A DNA stretch of 64,000 nt from contig NC_014652.1 of NCBI RefSeq assembly GCF_000166355.1, forward strand, positions 2,404,501 through 2,468,500. Direction: 5' to 3'. The DNA is from Caldicellulosiruptor hydrothermalis 108. GTDB taxonomy: Bacteria > Bacillota > Thermoanaerobacteria > Caldicellulosiruptorales > Caldicellulosiruptoraceae. Both the position numbers and the translations under genes were made by a program. Positions 1-8,879 of this stretch are shown here, in pieces. The notes below the pieces were generated by a model. That model ran no database searches and was not told the origin of the DNA. It was given only the letters and a program-made list of their open reading frames with translations. Position 1 is the first letter of the stretch. Every line of letters starts with the position of its first letter.

Positions 1-180
1 AAGCTGAGCTGAAAAAAAGTAATTTGAAATATACTCTCTTGCCAAAAACACCAAGACACTGGCAACAATCCAAATGACAAACGCGTATAAAATATACTTG
101 CGCTTAAATCTTATCTTTTTTTCTTTTTGGGTTTTTCTGTAAACCTCACCCTTTGACACAACAAATCTAAACCTTGGCAT
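1..180 (-). CDS. Unknown protein with one N-terminal membrane segment (partial)
   Basis: Reading leftwards from an ATG at 178-180, 60 codons stay open to the window edge, so the C-terminus is missing. The first 30 residues are strongly basic (MPRFRFVVSKGEVYRK start, then many Lys/Arg) and are followed by one hydrophobic stretch of about 20 residues (IWIVASVLVFLA core). This is the layout of a small bitopic membrane protein with a cytoplasmic positive N-terminus. A GGAG lies about 16 bases upstream of the ATG, a little far. Short division proteins of the FtsB/DivIC kind have this layout, but nothing diagnostic is visible, so I leave the function open. Confidence 0.5.
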   Translation of the reverse strand, partial: MPRFRFVVSKGEVYRKTQKEKKIRFKRKYILYAFVIWIVASVLVFLAREYISNYFFSAQL

Positions 181-635
181 ATGCTTTTTTGCCCTACTCC
201 TTTTTTATAGCAAAGATGCTCTTTTTTATTTTACACTATCTTTGATGTATTTTCCATTAAAATTTACCCCTAAAATCGCAAGCGGGCAGAAGCTCTTTTA
301 CTTGTAGAGCCCCTGCCCGCTTTCTATATAAAAGGAGGAAATGAACGGGGGGATTTTGAATTTATGTAAGCTTTCAAAAATAGCAGTTACAAGGGGGTTG
401 TCCGCATTTTTCTTGCCACCTGCTGTTTACATCTATAATTATATGTTTTTTGTATACACCAATCAATACCAAAAATAAATGAACTTTTGCAAGTTTCTTT
501 CTCTATTTTTAGCTATGTGGCTATGTGAATATTTGACCGATTTTAATAAAAATCTGCGCTTCTTTTGTATACTTTAGCCATACTCAAAAATCCTCTTGCC
601 ATCACTTATAACAGCCTAACTACCCTTTCTTAGCT
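181..635. other. Intergenic region with one strong hairpin
   Basis: 455 bases without a convincing gene. It holds a hairpin at 281-321. It also holds a 45-codon frame at 341-478 with a GGAGG only two bases before its ATG, which is too close for normal initiation. No promoter or terminator with a clear T tract was seen just downstream of the radical SAM gene that ends at 636. Confidence 0.5.
281..321. terminator. Hairpin, possible bidirectional terminator
   Basis: The arms AGCGGGCAG (281-289) and CTGCCCGCT (313-321) are perfectly complementary, and the stem extends inward through a GCTC/GAGC pairing. It is far more GC-rich than its surroundings. T tracts are weak on both sides, so it may be a terminator or another RNA structure between the two minus-strand genes. 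Confidence 0.45.
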
Positions 636-1229
636 TTATTCTTCATAAGCTCTAAGTTTAAAATTAACCCCCAGTTTCTGTGCAATTTTTTTGCATTCTT
701 CTATCTCCTCTTTTGAAATTATATCCACGCACGAAACCCAAACTTCTTTTATATATTTTTTGCTCTCTTTTATAAACTCAATCACATGGTCATATATATC
801 TTTAGCAAACGGTCTGCAAATTTCATTGTACCTTTCTTTATTCGGAGCATTGAGACTTATTGATATTCTGTCAATAAGGCCTGATAAAAGCTGTGGCACG
901 TTCTTTTTGTGAATATAAGATGCATGACCATTTGTGTTAACCCTCAGCGGCACCGAAGTTATCTCTTTTAGCTTTTTTGCAACCTCAATTACAACATCAA
1001 GCCTGATAAGTGGCTCACCATAGCCACAAAATACTATCTCATCATATTTTTGCGGGTCTTTTATTTCAGCCAAAATCTCCTCTGCTGTTGGGTCCTTTTC
1101 AAGCCAAAGGTCGTACTCGCTACCGAGCCCTCTTTCAGTGTTTCTTATACAGAATATGCATGAGTTTGTGCATTTGTTCGTCACGTTTATATATAGCCTG
1201 TTGTCAATTGTATATGTTATCATTCCCAT
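636..1229 (-). CDS. TatD-associated radical SAM protein
   Basis: A 197-residue radical SAM protein of the short type encoded next to TatD nucleases. The CxxxCxxC iron-sulfur motif is CTNSCIFC at about residues 20-27, and the GEP-like SAM contact is in FCGYGEPL near 67-74. A TNGH segment follows near residue 100. There is no C-terminal auxiliary cluster. It starts 27 bases after tatD, which agrees with the known tatD-linked family. The substrate is unknown for the whole family. ATG codons at residues 1 and 3 are both possible starts. Confidence 0.85.
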   Translation of the reverse strand: MGMITYTIDNRLYINVTNKCTNSCIFCIRNTERGLGSEYDLWLEKDPTAEEILAEIKDPQKYDEIVFCGYGEPLIRLDVVIEVAKKLKEITSVPLRVNTNGHASYIHKKNVPQLLSGLIDRISISLNAPNKERYNEICRPFAKDIYDHVIEFIKESKKYIKEVWVSCVDIISKEEIEECKKIAQKLGVNFKLRAYEE

Positions 1230-1256
1230 TTTATCTTTGTTTCATCTCCATTCTTT

Positions 1257-2021
1257 TTATTTTATACCAAAAAAGTTTTTGGCATTTTGTGTTGTCTTTT
1301 CAATTACTACATCTTCAGAAACCTCTTTTATTTGGGCAATCTTTTGTATCACATACTTTAAATAGGTAGAATCATTTCTTTTGCCCCTGTGGGGGTGTGG
1401 TGTGAGGTAGGGGCTATCTGTTTCCAGCATCAAAAGTTCAAGGGGGTATTCTTTTACAACCTCAACAAGCTTCTTTGCATTCTGAAAAGTGACAACACCA
1501 CCAACTGAAATATAAATGCCATGTTTTCTCAAAATCCTGCTCATCTCAACGCTTCCTGAATAGCAGTGTATCAAAACTGGTATTTTGCCAATTGCATGAG
1601 CCTTTAAAATATCAAGTGTATCTTTGTGCGCTTCCCTTGAATGAACAACTATTGGAAGATTTAAAACTTTTGCAACCTCAATCTGTCTTACAAAAACATC
1701 TCTTTGAACATCCCTTGGAGAAAAATCGTAGTGGTAGTCAAGCCCAATCTCGCCAATTGCAACGTTTTTTTCAAACCTTGCAAGCTCAAAAAGCGCATCT
1801 TCAAAATCATTTGGTGCATCCTTTGCCTCGTGAGGATGAATTCCAACAGTTATATAAATGTTATCATATTTTTTTGCAATTTCAATGTTTTCTTTTGAAG
1901 ACTCAATAGAAGAAGAGGATGAGATGGCAATTATATTCTCTTCTTTCAGTCTCGCCATCACATCCTCTAAATCGTTCAAAAACGCTTCATCATCATAGTG
2001 AGCATGAACATCTATGATCAT
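1257..2021 (-). CDS. tatD: TatD family metal-dependent hydrolase (DNase)
   Basis: 254 residues, full length for the family. The N-terminal metal motif HAHYDD follows MIIDV. The other metal ligands are visible in EIGLDYHYD, in PIVVHSREAH, in VLIHCYSG and in LETDSPYL, followed by a PHRGKRN-type segment. These are the TIM-barrel positions of TatD/YcfH deoxyribonucleases, which act in the cytoplasm in DNA repair and quality control. Its ATG overlaps the metG stop by four bases (ATGA), so it is translationally coupled to metG, a very common arrangement in Firmicutes. Confidence 0.92.
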   Translation of the reverse strand: MIIDVHAHYDDEAFLNDLEDVMARLKEENIIAISSSSSIESSKENIEIAKKYDNIYITVGIHPHEAKDAPNDFEDALFELARFEKNVAIGEIGLDYHYDFSPRDVQRDVFVRQIEVAKVLNLPIVVHSREAHKDTLDILKAHAIGKIPVLIHCYSGSVEMSRILRKHGIYISVGGVVTFQNAKKLVEVVKEYPLELLMLETDSPYLTPHPHRGKRNDSTYLKYVIQKIAQIKEVSEDVVIEKTTQNAKNFFGIK

Positions 2022-3979
2022 TTAACCTTCGCACCCTCTTTGATGTCCTTTTCAGGGGTGATTATGCACAGCTCATCGCCAATTGACGCTGCTAAAAGCA
2101 TCCCCTGCGACTCAACACCTCTTAGCTTTGCAGGCTTTAAATTTGCAACAACCACAATCTTTTTGCCAACAAGCTCATCAGGCGTGTAGTGTTTTGCAAT
2201 ACCTGCAACAATCTGTCTTTTCTCATCTCCTAAATCAACAATAAGCTTTAATAGCTTATCTGCACCTTCAATTTTGTGCGCTTCTAAAACTTTTGCGATT
2301 TTCAGCTCAATCTTTGCAAAATCATCTATTGTGATGTATTCTTTCTGCTCTTCATTTTTGTCATCTGCAGGCACTGCACCTTCAGGTTTTTTAACTTCTT
2401 GCTTGTTTGTATCTTCCATAGCATTTTCCTCCTTTTCAACTATTCTTGGGAAAATAGGCTCACCTCTTTGAACCTTTGTTCCCTCTGGAATTAAACCAAA
2501 CTGCGAAGCACTCTCCCAAGCGGTTATATCAGGATTTTCATCTTTTGAAATTCCAAGCTGCTGTAAAATCTTTGGGGTTGTCTGTGGCATAAATGGTTCT
2601 ATCAATATTGCCACAATTCTCAAAACCTCTGCTAAGTTGTACAAAACTGTTTTCAAGCGCGGATACTTAGATTTATCCCTGCCAAGCACCCACGGCATTG
2701 TCTCATCTATATACTTGTTCGCTCTTGCAATCAACTTCCAGATTTCTATCAAGGCATTTGAAAATTGAAGCTCATCAAGGCATTTGCACACTTTTTCGTA
2801 TACTTCTTTTGCCAAGGTTATTAGTTCATTGTCAAGATCTTCTTTTTCTTCAGTAAGATGGATAATTCCATCAAAGTACTTTTCAATCATTGCAACTGTT
2901 CTTGACAATAAATTTCCAAGGTCGTTTGCAAGGTCACTGTTGTGCCTTGTCTTTAGAGCATCTTCTGAAAAGTGACCATCTGCACCAAACGGAATCTCTC
3001 TTAGCAAGAAATATCTTAGGCTATCAACTCCATACTTTTGCGCAAGTATTACTGGGTCCACTACATTTCCCTTTGACTTTGACATCTTGCCGCCTTCTAA
3101 AAGCAGCCAGCCATGGCCAAACACCATCTTAGGAAGAGGAAGCCCCAGTGCCATCAGCATTGCCGGCCAGATAATTGTGTGGAATCTTACAATTTCTTTT
3201 CCAACAAGGTGCACGTCTGCTGGCCAATACTTTTTAAACTTGCTGTCATCCTCGCTCATATACCCCAGTGCTGTTATATAGTTTGAAAGTGCGTCTATCC
3301 AGACATAGATCACATGCTTGGGGTCAAATGGCACAGGAATTCCCCATTTTATAGTTGTTCGCGAAACGCATACATCTTCAAGTCCTGGTTTTATAAAGTT
3401 GTTTATCATCTCGTTTGCGCGCGACTGTGGAACAATAAAATCTGGATGCTCTTCAATATACTTTACAAGTGCATCTTGGTATTTTGAGAGCCTGAAAAAG
3501 TAGCTCTCTTCCCTTGCCCTTTCAACAGGTCTGCCGCAGTCAGGGCACTTGCCATCAACAAGCTGTCTGTCAAGCCAGAAAGACTCGCACGGTGTGCAGT
3601 ACCAGCCCTCATACTCACTCTTATAAATATCGCCTTGCTCATAAAGTTTTGTAAATATCTTTTGAACAACTTTTTTGTGGCGATCTTCTGTTGTTCTAAT
3701 AAAGTCATCGTATGAGATGTTCATAAGCTTCCAAAGATCTTTTATTGACGCAACTATTTCATCAACATACTCTTGGGGAGTCTTGCCAACCTCTTGTGCT
3801 TTTCTTTCTATCTTCTGTCCATGCTCATCTGTGCCTGTCAGGAAAAACACGTCATATCCTCTGAGTCTTTTGTACCTTGCAATGGTATCTGCTGCAACTG
3901 TGCAGTACGTGTGACCAATATGGAGTTTCTCCGATGGATAGTATATAGGCGTTGTTATATAAAATTTTGGTTTTTCCAT
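2018..3979 (-). CDS. metG: Methionyl-tRNA synthetase
   Basis: 653 residues charging tRNA-Met in the cytoplasm. Class I signatures are present: HIGH at residues 20-23, and KMSKSKGN about 300 residues in. A zinc knuckle (CTPC...CPDC) lies near residues 125-147. An anticodon-binding domain follows, then a C-terminal tRNA-binding (TRBD) domain over about the last 110 residues, with IELKIAKVLEAHKIEGADKL and a VVANLKPAKLRG core. A longer frame runs 28 codons upstream. I chose the ATG at 3979 because GGGGAGG precedes it and homologues begin at this point. Confidence 0.96.
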   Translation of the reverse strand: MEKPKFYITTPIYYPSEKLHIGHTYCTVAADTIARYKRLRGYDVFFLTGTDEHGQKIERKAQEVGKTPQEYVDEIVASIKDLWKLMNISYDDFIRTTEDRHKKVVQKIFTKLYEQGDIYKSEYEGWYCTPCESFWLDRQLVDGKCPDCGRPVERAREESYFFRLSKYQDALVKYIEEHPDFIVPQSRANEMINNFIKPGLEDVCVSRTTIKWGIPVPFDPKHVIYVWIDALSNYITALGYMSEDDSKFKKYWPADVHLVGKEIVRFHTIIWPAMLMALGLPLPKMVFGHGWLLLEGGKMSKSKGNVVDPVILAQKYGVDSLRYFLLREIPFGADGHFSEDALKTRHNSDLANDLGNLLSRTVAMIEKYFDGIIHLTEEKEDLDNELITLAKEVYEKVCKCLDELQFSNALIEIWKLIARANKYIDETMPWVLGRDKSKYPRLKTVLYNLAEVLRIVAILIEPFMPQTTPKILQQLGISKDENPDITAWESASQFGLIPEGTKVQRGEPIFPRIVEKEENAMEDTNKQEVKKPEGAVPADDKNEEQKEYITIDDFAKIELKIAKVLEAHKIEGADKLLKLIVDLGDEKRQIVAGIAKHYTPDELVGKKIVVVANLKPAKLRGVESQGMLLAASIGDELCIITPEKDIKEGAKVK

Positions 3980-4037
3980 GAACAATTTTCCTCCCCTTTT
4001 TAAAATTCTTTCAAAATTTAGAATATATTTTTTACAC

Positions 4038-4598
4038 CTACATCCCATAACGCTTGTGAGCAAAATCGTAAAAAAGCTCTGGAATTTTTGGTGGAAAATA
4101 TGTAAAAAGCGGAAACAAAATCAGCATGATGATTAAAAGTATTACAAATGGTACTTTTTTTATCTTTCTATTTGACAATGTTATTCCAAGTGAAACAAAC
4201 TGGGAGATTATTACCGCTAAAGCAAGAGTGAGTATGTCAAGAACCAAATTGTCTTTTAAAAATGCTGTGTAGGTGTAGAAGAACACCGCTGTCAAAAATG
4301 GTATCAAAAATAGTGCAACTGTCTTCCCCACAATAAAATTGTCAAACTTCTTTCCATAAATGATAAATTCAATTATGTAAAAAATCAACCCCCCGAAAAA
4401 TCCAATCTTAAGATGTTCCCATACACTCTCATTTACTGCAAAAATCACAGCAGAGGCCTTTATTCTGCTGAAAAAGTCAAATCCAAAGTGAAGTAAGCTT
4501 GATATTCCAATGATTATAAATATGCCGATAATAGATGTTATTTTGGCCTTTCTCCTATAAATTCTCTTTGAGTATGAAGAAAGATAGATTTCAAACAT
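4038..4598 (-). CDS. DUF6512 family membrane protein
   Basis: 186 residues with about five hydrophobic helices. The segment AVNESVWEHLKIGFFGG is the recognisable signature of DUF6512 proteins, small integral membrane proteins of unknown function. It starts two bases after the ComB-like gene with AAGGTG upstream, so the two are co-transcribed. The gene ends 58 bases before metG. No catalytic or binding residues can be assigned. Confidence 0.75.
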   Translation of the reverse strand: MFEIYLSSYSKRIYRRKAKITSIIGIFIIIGISSLLHFGFDFFSRIKASAVIFAVNESVWEHLKIGFFGGLIFYIIEFIIYGKKFDNFIVGKTVALFLIPFLTAVFFYTYTAFLKDNLVLDILTLALAVIISQFVSLGITLSNRKIKKVPFVILLIIMLILFPLFTYFPPKIPELFYDFAHKRYGM

Positions 4599-4600
4599 TT

Positions 4601-5329
4601 TTACACCTTCTCTACTACCAAGTTTTTGTACTCACATACACAATCCACAAAGTTCTTTTTGAGACAAAGTTCAAGGTCAGCTTCAAAGCCAATCTTCTTT
4701 AAATGATTATAGTGATATGAATATTTTAATATTTCATGAGGGTCATTTTCAAATTTTTTATAAAGCACATGTGATGCAAGAGAAAGATCATCTAAAAACA
4801 CATCTGAAAGATTCCCTTTAAATAAATCTACAAAATAGCCAGCACAAAGGATGTCCTCAAGTGTGAACCTCTCTTCTGTTCCTGCACACACAATTGAGAT
4901 TGTGTCAATGTTATAGTGTAGAGTCTCTTTTATAATATACTCTGCAGTTTTTTTAGCATTTATAAACGAACCAAGAAAGATTCGCTTTGCAAAGGATGCT
5001 TTCTTGAGCGCTCTTGTACCGTTTGTTGTTGTCATAACCACAGTTTTGCCAAAAACAACTTCCTTTTTGTACGAAAGAGGTGAGTTGTCAAGGTCAAAAC
5101 CTTCAATTTTTAAGCCGCCTCTCTCTCCTCCAAGAAGAACGCTTTCATCTAACCTCTTTAAAAGCCTCGCTTCAGAAATATCCTCAACAGGAATTATTCC
5201 TTTTGCACCATTTGAAATAGCCCAAATCATAGTAGATGTTGCCCTGAGAAGGTCAATAACAATGGCGTATGAATCTTTTAAAACCTCATCAATTACCTCT
5301 TTGTAGTGTGAAAATGTAATTATCTTCAA
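4601..5329 (-). CDS. comB: 2-phosphosulfolactate phosphatase (ComB family)
   Basis: The translated product resembles ComB phosphatases, which hydrolyse 2-phosphosulfolactate to sulfolactate. Family blocks seen are VIDLLRATSTM, GGERGGLKIEGFDLDNSPL, TTTNGTRAL and VCAGTEERFTLEDILCAGYF. The frame is open further upstream, but I place the start at a TTG (5327-5329) preceded by AAGAAGGTG at good spacing, giving 243 residues. An ATG at 5356 overlaps the preceding stop but lacks a ribosome site. Coenzyme M synthesis is not expected in a Firmicute, so the physiological substrate is uncertain. Confidence 0.8.
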   Translation of the reverse strand: MKIITFSHYKEVIDEVLKDSYAIVIDLLRATSTMIWAISNGAKGIIPVEDISEARLLKRLDESVLLGGERGGLKIEGFDLDNSPLSYKKEVVFGKTVVMTTTNGTRALKKASFAKRIFLGSFINAKKTAEYIIKETLHYNIDTISIVCAGTEERFTLEDILCAGYFVDLFKGNLSDVFLDDLSLASHVLYKKFENDPHEILKYSYHYNHLKKIGFEADLELCLKKNFVDCVCEYKNLVVEKV

Positions 5330-5355
5330 GATGACACCTTCTTTCTTGAAAATCA

Positions 5356-6011
5356 TTATTCTATTAATTTGATTAATTTCTGACAATTATCTAAGAAAAA
5401 TCTCTTGACATTATCCCAGTCAAGTCTAATGAACATCTTGGGCATTGCTTCATCCTCAGCATCATCAAAGTAGCAGAGACTCATAATGATATGATAAAGA
5501 TTTACCATTTTGTTTGGAAATTTTTGTGGAAGAAGCTTAACAAGCTTCTCTAACTCTATTCCTGATTGGCATATACAGTACAAATCAATAAAATCTTTTT
5601 TAGAGCCTCTTGAAGAAATAGCAACTAATTTCATCACACCTATATCTATTTTTGAAGCAATTTTCAAACCTTTTATTTCAGTTGGTATTACAAGACTATC
5701 TAATAAAGGATTAGGATAATATAGCCATGTTACCCTAACTCCATCTAAAAGCATATGAAGAGTATCTTTTGCTGAGTACAATATATTTATATCGCCTACT
5801 TTTTCCAATTTATATATTATATAGTTGCTTGAAAATTCTATTGGTGAAAAAAGGCGAAGTCCTCTGAAACTCTATGTCCAAGCTGCAAAGCAAGTCCTGT
5901 CCCCCCACCTAAGTAACACTCTCCAATTACATCACTTTTTACAATCTTATTTAGAACTTTATATCTTTGATATTCTAAAACATTAAAAAACATCTTAAAG
6001 CTAACCTCCAT
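5356..6011 (-). pseudogene. AbiEii-type nucleotidyltransferase toxin, frameshifted
   Basis: Two frames make one AbiEii/AbiGii-like nucleotidyltransferase. The first part (6011 leftwards, ATG or an in-frame ATG at 5993 with GGAGG) contains GECYLGGGTGLALQLGHRVS, the nucleotide-binding motif, and reads on into SEDFAFF. The rest (from about 5850 to 5356) carries the KLEKVGDINILYS and FIDLYCICQSG parts. The frames meet at an A run at 5847-5852. Adding one base restores an unbroken DFAFFSPIEFSSNYIIYKLEKV. The toxin is therefore broken by one missing T in a coding-strand homopolymer, unless this is an assembly error. It follows a DUF6922 gene, a usual partner. Confidence 0.72.
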
Positions 6012-6023
6012 TTTGAAATACCC

Positions 6024-6329
6024 CTAAAACGGAAACATCCCTTCCATCTTTTTGAAAACCTCAAAACACCTCATTTCATCCTCTTTCAAATCGAAATATA
6101 GTTGCCAAAATCTTGCAGGTTTTTTCAAAAGACTTCTGCTATTTTTTACCACATCTTTAATCTCTCCTTTTGAATATGTGCTAAATAGCCACTTTATGCA
6201 ATCTTGGTCTCCAAAGTTAAGAAGGCGCGTGATGATAAATGCTTTGTGCCTCTGAATGTCTAAATCTTCAAATTCAATATCCCAAAAGAATTTTTTAAAC
6301 TTTTCGGGTATTTGAGTTTGGCTGTCCAT
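6024..6329 (-). CDS. DUF6922 family protein, likely antitoxin-like partner of AbiEii
   Basis: About 101 residues from the ATG at 6329. The frame is open to 6380, but the extra 17 codons lack a ribosome site and hold an AT-rich promoter-like stretch. Family pattern: IPEKFKKFFWDIEFEDLDI, FIITRLLNFGDQ, and ARFWQLYF near the end. DUF6922 genes usually sit directly before AbiEii-type nucleotidyltransferases, as here (12-base gap), and probably act as antitoxin or regulator. That role is inferred from context. Confidence 0.65.
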   Translation of the reverse strand: MDSQTQIPEKFKKFFWDIEFEDLDIQRHKAFIITRLLNFGDQDCIKWLFSTYSKGEIKDVVKNSRSLLKKPARFWQLYFDLKEDEMRCFEVFKKMEGMFPF

Positions 6330-6488
6330 CTTAAAATCATAAGCCCCCAAAAGAGTTTGCTTTAACTTTATATATACCATACTTGAGCAAAAAGATACAC
6401 ATCTTTTTTGAAAACTTTTGAGTAAGAATTGTGGTATAATAAAGATATGAGGGGATATCCAAAAAAGTATAAAAAGAGTTGAGGTAAA

Positions 6489-7040
6489 ATGGTAGGTGTA
6501 TCATACATTAGCTCAGAGTCTTTGATAAATACTTTTTTGCAGAGCTTGCAAAATTCAATTGATTATACAATAATTTCCCAAGGAAACGTTTTGAACAATT
6601 TAAAAAACAACATAACACCTGATAAAGTAGCTATCTTTGAAAAGCAAACACAGCTCCCAAGTTTTGATAGCTACCCGAAAATGTATAGTCCAGAAACCCT
6701 GAGCTATAAATCAGGTTCAGAGGTAGTACAAAATAGTTTTGAGCAGATGCCAAACCTGTCCTCACCAAGTACCTTAGTTGAAATAGCAAACCAGCTAAAC
6801 CTTTTAAATGTAGGAGTTTTGACATCATACCAAACTTTTCAAGAACAAGACATTACTATGCTCTCCAGTAGTTATTTATTTTTGACCAAAGTACTGTCAG
6901 CTGATGAACTAAAGAATCTTATGAGCAAAAACATTCCTATTTTGCAAGACATTATGATGTATACTTATAGTCCTCAAAATGGAATTGTACCTTATTTACA
7001 GAGCAATTTTTCAACTTCTGTTTTGGATGTGAAGGTATAG
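6489..7040 (+). CDS. Hypothetical protein
   Basis: 183 residues, not recognised. GAGGT sits six bases before the ATG, and a TATAAT lies about 50 bases upstream, so the gene looks expressed. The sequence is rich in Ser, Gln, Asn and Leu, without a signal peptide, membrane helix or cysteine, and resembles a soluble helical protein with Pro-rich linkers in its middle (residues 55-100). It stands alone on the plus strand between two minus-strand blocks. Confidence 0.6.
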   Translation: MVGVSYISSESLINTFLQSLQNSIDYTIISQGNVLNNLKNNITPDKVAIFEKQTQLPSFDSYPKMYSPETLSYKSGSEVVQNSFEQMPNLSSPSTLVEIANQLNLLNVGVLTSYQTFQEQDITMLSSSYLFLTKVLSADELKNLMSKNIPILQDIMMYTYSPQNGIVPYLQSNFSTSVLDVKV

Positions 7041-7105
7041 GAACAGCGTGAATATATCCATGTGTCTTTTATTTAAAGGGACATTTTAAATTTATTATTT
7101 TAGGT

Positions 7106-8173
7106 TTACACCTCATTTAAAAGTCTTATAATCTCATCTGTACTTAGTACTGCTTCTGCCGCTCCCTTTTCTATGGCGACTCTTGGCATGCCAAAAACTA
7201 CGCATGATTCTTTGCTTTGCGCAATTGTCAAGGCACCCTGATTTTTCATTTCCAAAAGACCATTTGCTCCATCACAGCCCATTCCAGTCATGATTATGCC
7301 TGTTGCATTTTTCCCGTACCATTCAGCTACTGAACTGAATAAAATATCACAAGATGGTTTGTGGCTATTCACCTTTTCGACATTTTCAAGAAGTCTTAAG
7401 TAATACTTTCCTAAGATCTTTTCAACAGCAAGATGCACTCCACCTTTTGCTATATAAATTACACCATTTTCAATCTTTTCACCATCTTCGGCTTCTTTTA
7501 CCTGTCTTTGAGAAAGTTTGCAAAGTCTTTCAGCCAAGGCTTTTGTAAATGCTGGTGGCATGTGCTGAACAACCAATATTGGAATCGAAAAATCTTTCTT
7601 AAGATTTGTAAAAATCTTTTCTAAAACAGGGGGACCTCCTGTTGAAATTCCAATTGCTATTACTTTACTTTCTCTAAGCTTATCCACTAAATAATTAGGA
7701 GTACCAGCCTTAAGACCCTCAAGATAACTTAAAACTTTAGGTCTGTCTTTCTCTATCTTACTTTTTTTACGGCTAAACTCTCTTCCTGTTAATATCCATC
7801 GAACTTTTTCTAACAGTTCTTTTTTGAATCCTTCAAATTCTTCTTTATTTGAGGGTTTTAATATGTAATCAATTGCACCTCTTGCAAGTGCTTCAAGAGT
7901 AATCTGGGCACCAGGTTCAGTATAAGCAGAAACCATTACAATTTTTGTTAATGGATTTATCTCCTTTAAATAGCCGATAAGTAAAAGACCATTCATATAA
8001 GGCATTTCATAATCAATCAGTGCTAAATCAATGTTAAATAAACCAGCCTTTCTAATAGCTATAAGAGGATTTGTAGCTATAAAAACAACTATATCTTCTT
8101 CTAAACCCCTCAATGCTCCTTTTATAACTTCACACATCAGTTCAGAGTCATCAACAATCAAGATTCTTTTCAT
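7106..8173 (-). CDS. cheB: CheB-type protein-glutamate methylesterase/response regulator
   Basis: About 356 residues. An N-terminal receiver domain (residues 1-120) has the DD pair in ILIVDDSE and the phospho-acceptor Asp in LIDYEMP. A C-terminal methylesterase domain has Ser in GISTGGPP, His in VVQHMPPAFT and Asp in GMGCDGANGL, which is the complete catalytic triad. CheB demethylates chemoreceptors (and may deamidate them) when phosphorylated. No cheR, cheA or other chemotaxis gene is adjacent, so it is an orphan here. I prefer the ATG at 8173 (GGTGA upstream) over a GTG four codons earlier. Confidence 0.9.
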   Translation of the reverse strand: MKRILIVDDSELMCEVIKGALRGLEEDIVVFIATNPLIAIRKAGLFNIDLALIDYEMPYMNGLLLIGYLKEINPLTKIVMVSAYTEPGAQITLEALARGAIDYILKPSNKEEFEGFKKELLEKVRWILTGREFSRKKSKIEKDRPKVLSYLEGLKAGTPNYLVDKLRESKVIAIGISTGGPPVLEKIFTNLKKDFSIPILVVQHMPPAFTKALAERLCKLSQRQVKEAEDGEKIENGVIYIAKGGVHLAVEKILGKYYLRLLENVEKVNSHKPSCDILFSSVAEWYGKNATGIIMTGMGCDGANGLLEMKNQGALTIAQSKESCVVFGMPRVAIEKGAAEAVLSTDEIIRLLNEV

Positions 8174-8235
8174 AGTCTTCTTCACCGTATGTTAAAATTG
8201 TTATATAAGTTTTATTGAATCTCCATACATGAGAA

Positions 8236-8265
8236 ATTATACACAAAATTGTTGCAAATATTCAA
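8236..8265 (-). promoter_or_regulatory. Predicted promoter of cheB
   Basis: On the minus strand TTGAAT (8260-8265) and TATAAT (8236-8241) are separated by 18 bases, about 60 bases upstream of the cheB start. Confidence 0.55.
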
Positions 8266-8347
8266 TTAAATTTTTTGCGATTTTTTGAAGGCAAAATAAT
8301 ACAAAAGCTACATACCTGAAAAATCAAAAAGATGATAGATAATTTCT

Positions 8348-8377
8348 TTGACAACCAAATTCAAAAGGTTTTATAAT
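8348..8377 (+). promoter_or_regulatory. Predicted promoter of the DUF3842 gene
   Basis: A perfect TTGACA (8348-8353) and TATAAT (8372-8377) are spaced by 18 bases, 47 bases before the ATG at 8424. Confidence 0.7.
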
Positions 8378-8423
8378 TAAAATTACTTAAAAAAACACAA
8401 TGTCAAAGGATTGAGATAAACAC

Positions 8424-8879
8424 ATGGTCATTGCAGTTTTAGACGGACAGGGTGCTGGAATTGGAAGGGAATTTATAAAAAGACTAAAAAAAGAATTTGA
8501 AGATAAAATAAAAGTTGTTGCGCTTGGAACTAACAAAGTAGCTATGCAGAACATGCTCAAAAGCGGCGCAGATGTAGGATATTGCGGTGAAGATGAAATT
8601 GTTTATTTTTTGACAAACTTTGTGCCAGATGCAATTGTTGGTCCAATCGGAATTCTGACCTGTGGTGGAATAAATGGTGAAATTACTGCAAAGATAGCAC
8701 ATTTAGTCTTCAGCCTTGATTGTAAAAAGTACATCATCCCTTTGAATCTTCATGGTATCTTCATTCCCGGCACTGTAAATTTATCTATGAAAGAGATATT
8801 TTCTTTGATAATAGATGACATAAAAGAAAGTTTAAAAAAAGAGGATGAGCAAAAGACTCTATCTTCCCCATCCTCTTGA
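8424..8879 (+). CDS. DUF3842 family protein
   Basis: 151 residues of a Firmicute family of unknown function. The N-terminus VIAVLDGQGAGIGREFIKRL resembles a Rossmann-type nucleotide-binding loop, and AGADVG-like, GPIGILTCGGINGEITAKIA and PLNLHGIFIPG blocks follow, as in the family. It is cytoplasmic by sequence. The last 21 bases overlap the convergent FmdE-like gene, and the Ser/Pro-rich C-terminal tail (TLSSPSS) is encoded by the complement of that gene's end. Confidence 0.8.
   Translation: MVIAVLDGQGAGIGREFIKRLKKEFEDKIKVVALGTNKVAMQNMLKSGADVGYCGEDEIVYFLTNFVPDAIVGPIGILTCGGINGEITAKIAHLVFSLDCKKYIIPLNLHGIFIPGTVNLSMKEIFSLIIDDIKESLKKEDEQKTLSSPSS
8834..8877 (-). terminator. Terminator inside the overlapping ends of two convergent genes
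   Basis: AAGAGGATG (8839-8847) and CATCCTCTT (8869-8877) form a perfect 9-bp stem with a 21-base loop. On the minus strand the stem is followed by a run of seven T (complement of 8834-8840), so it should terminate the trmO-fmdE transcript. It lies within the coding end of the plus-strand DUF3842 gene. Confidence 0.65.

Noticed and set aside
341-478. A 45-codon frame with AAAGGAGG just before its ATG
   Set aside because: The ribosome site is only two bases from the ATG, too close to work, and the peptide shows no recognisable feature. It was left out as a gene.
3980-4063. A 28-codon longer start for metG
   Set aside because: The extra residues do not match the synthetase N-terminus, and the internal ATG at 3979 has a strong GGGGAGG site.
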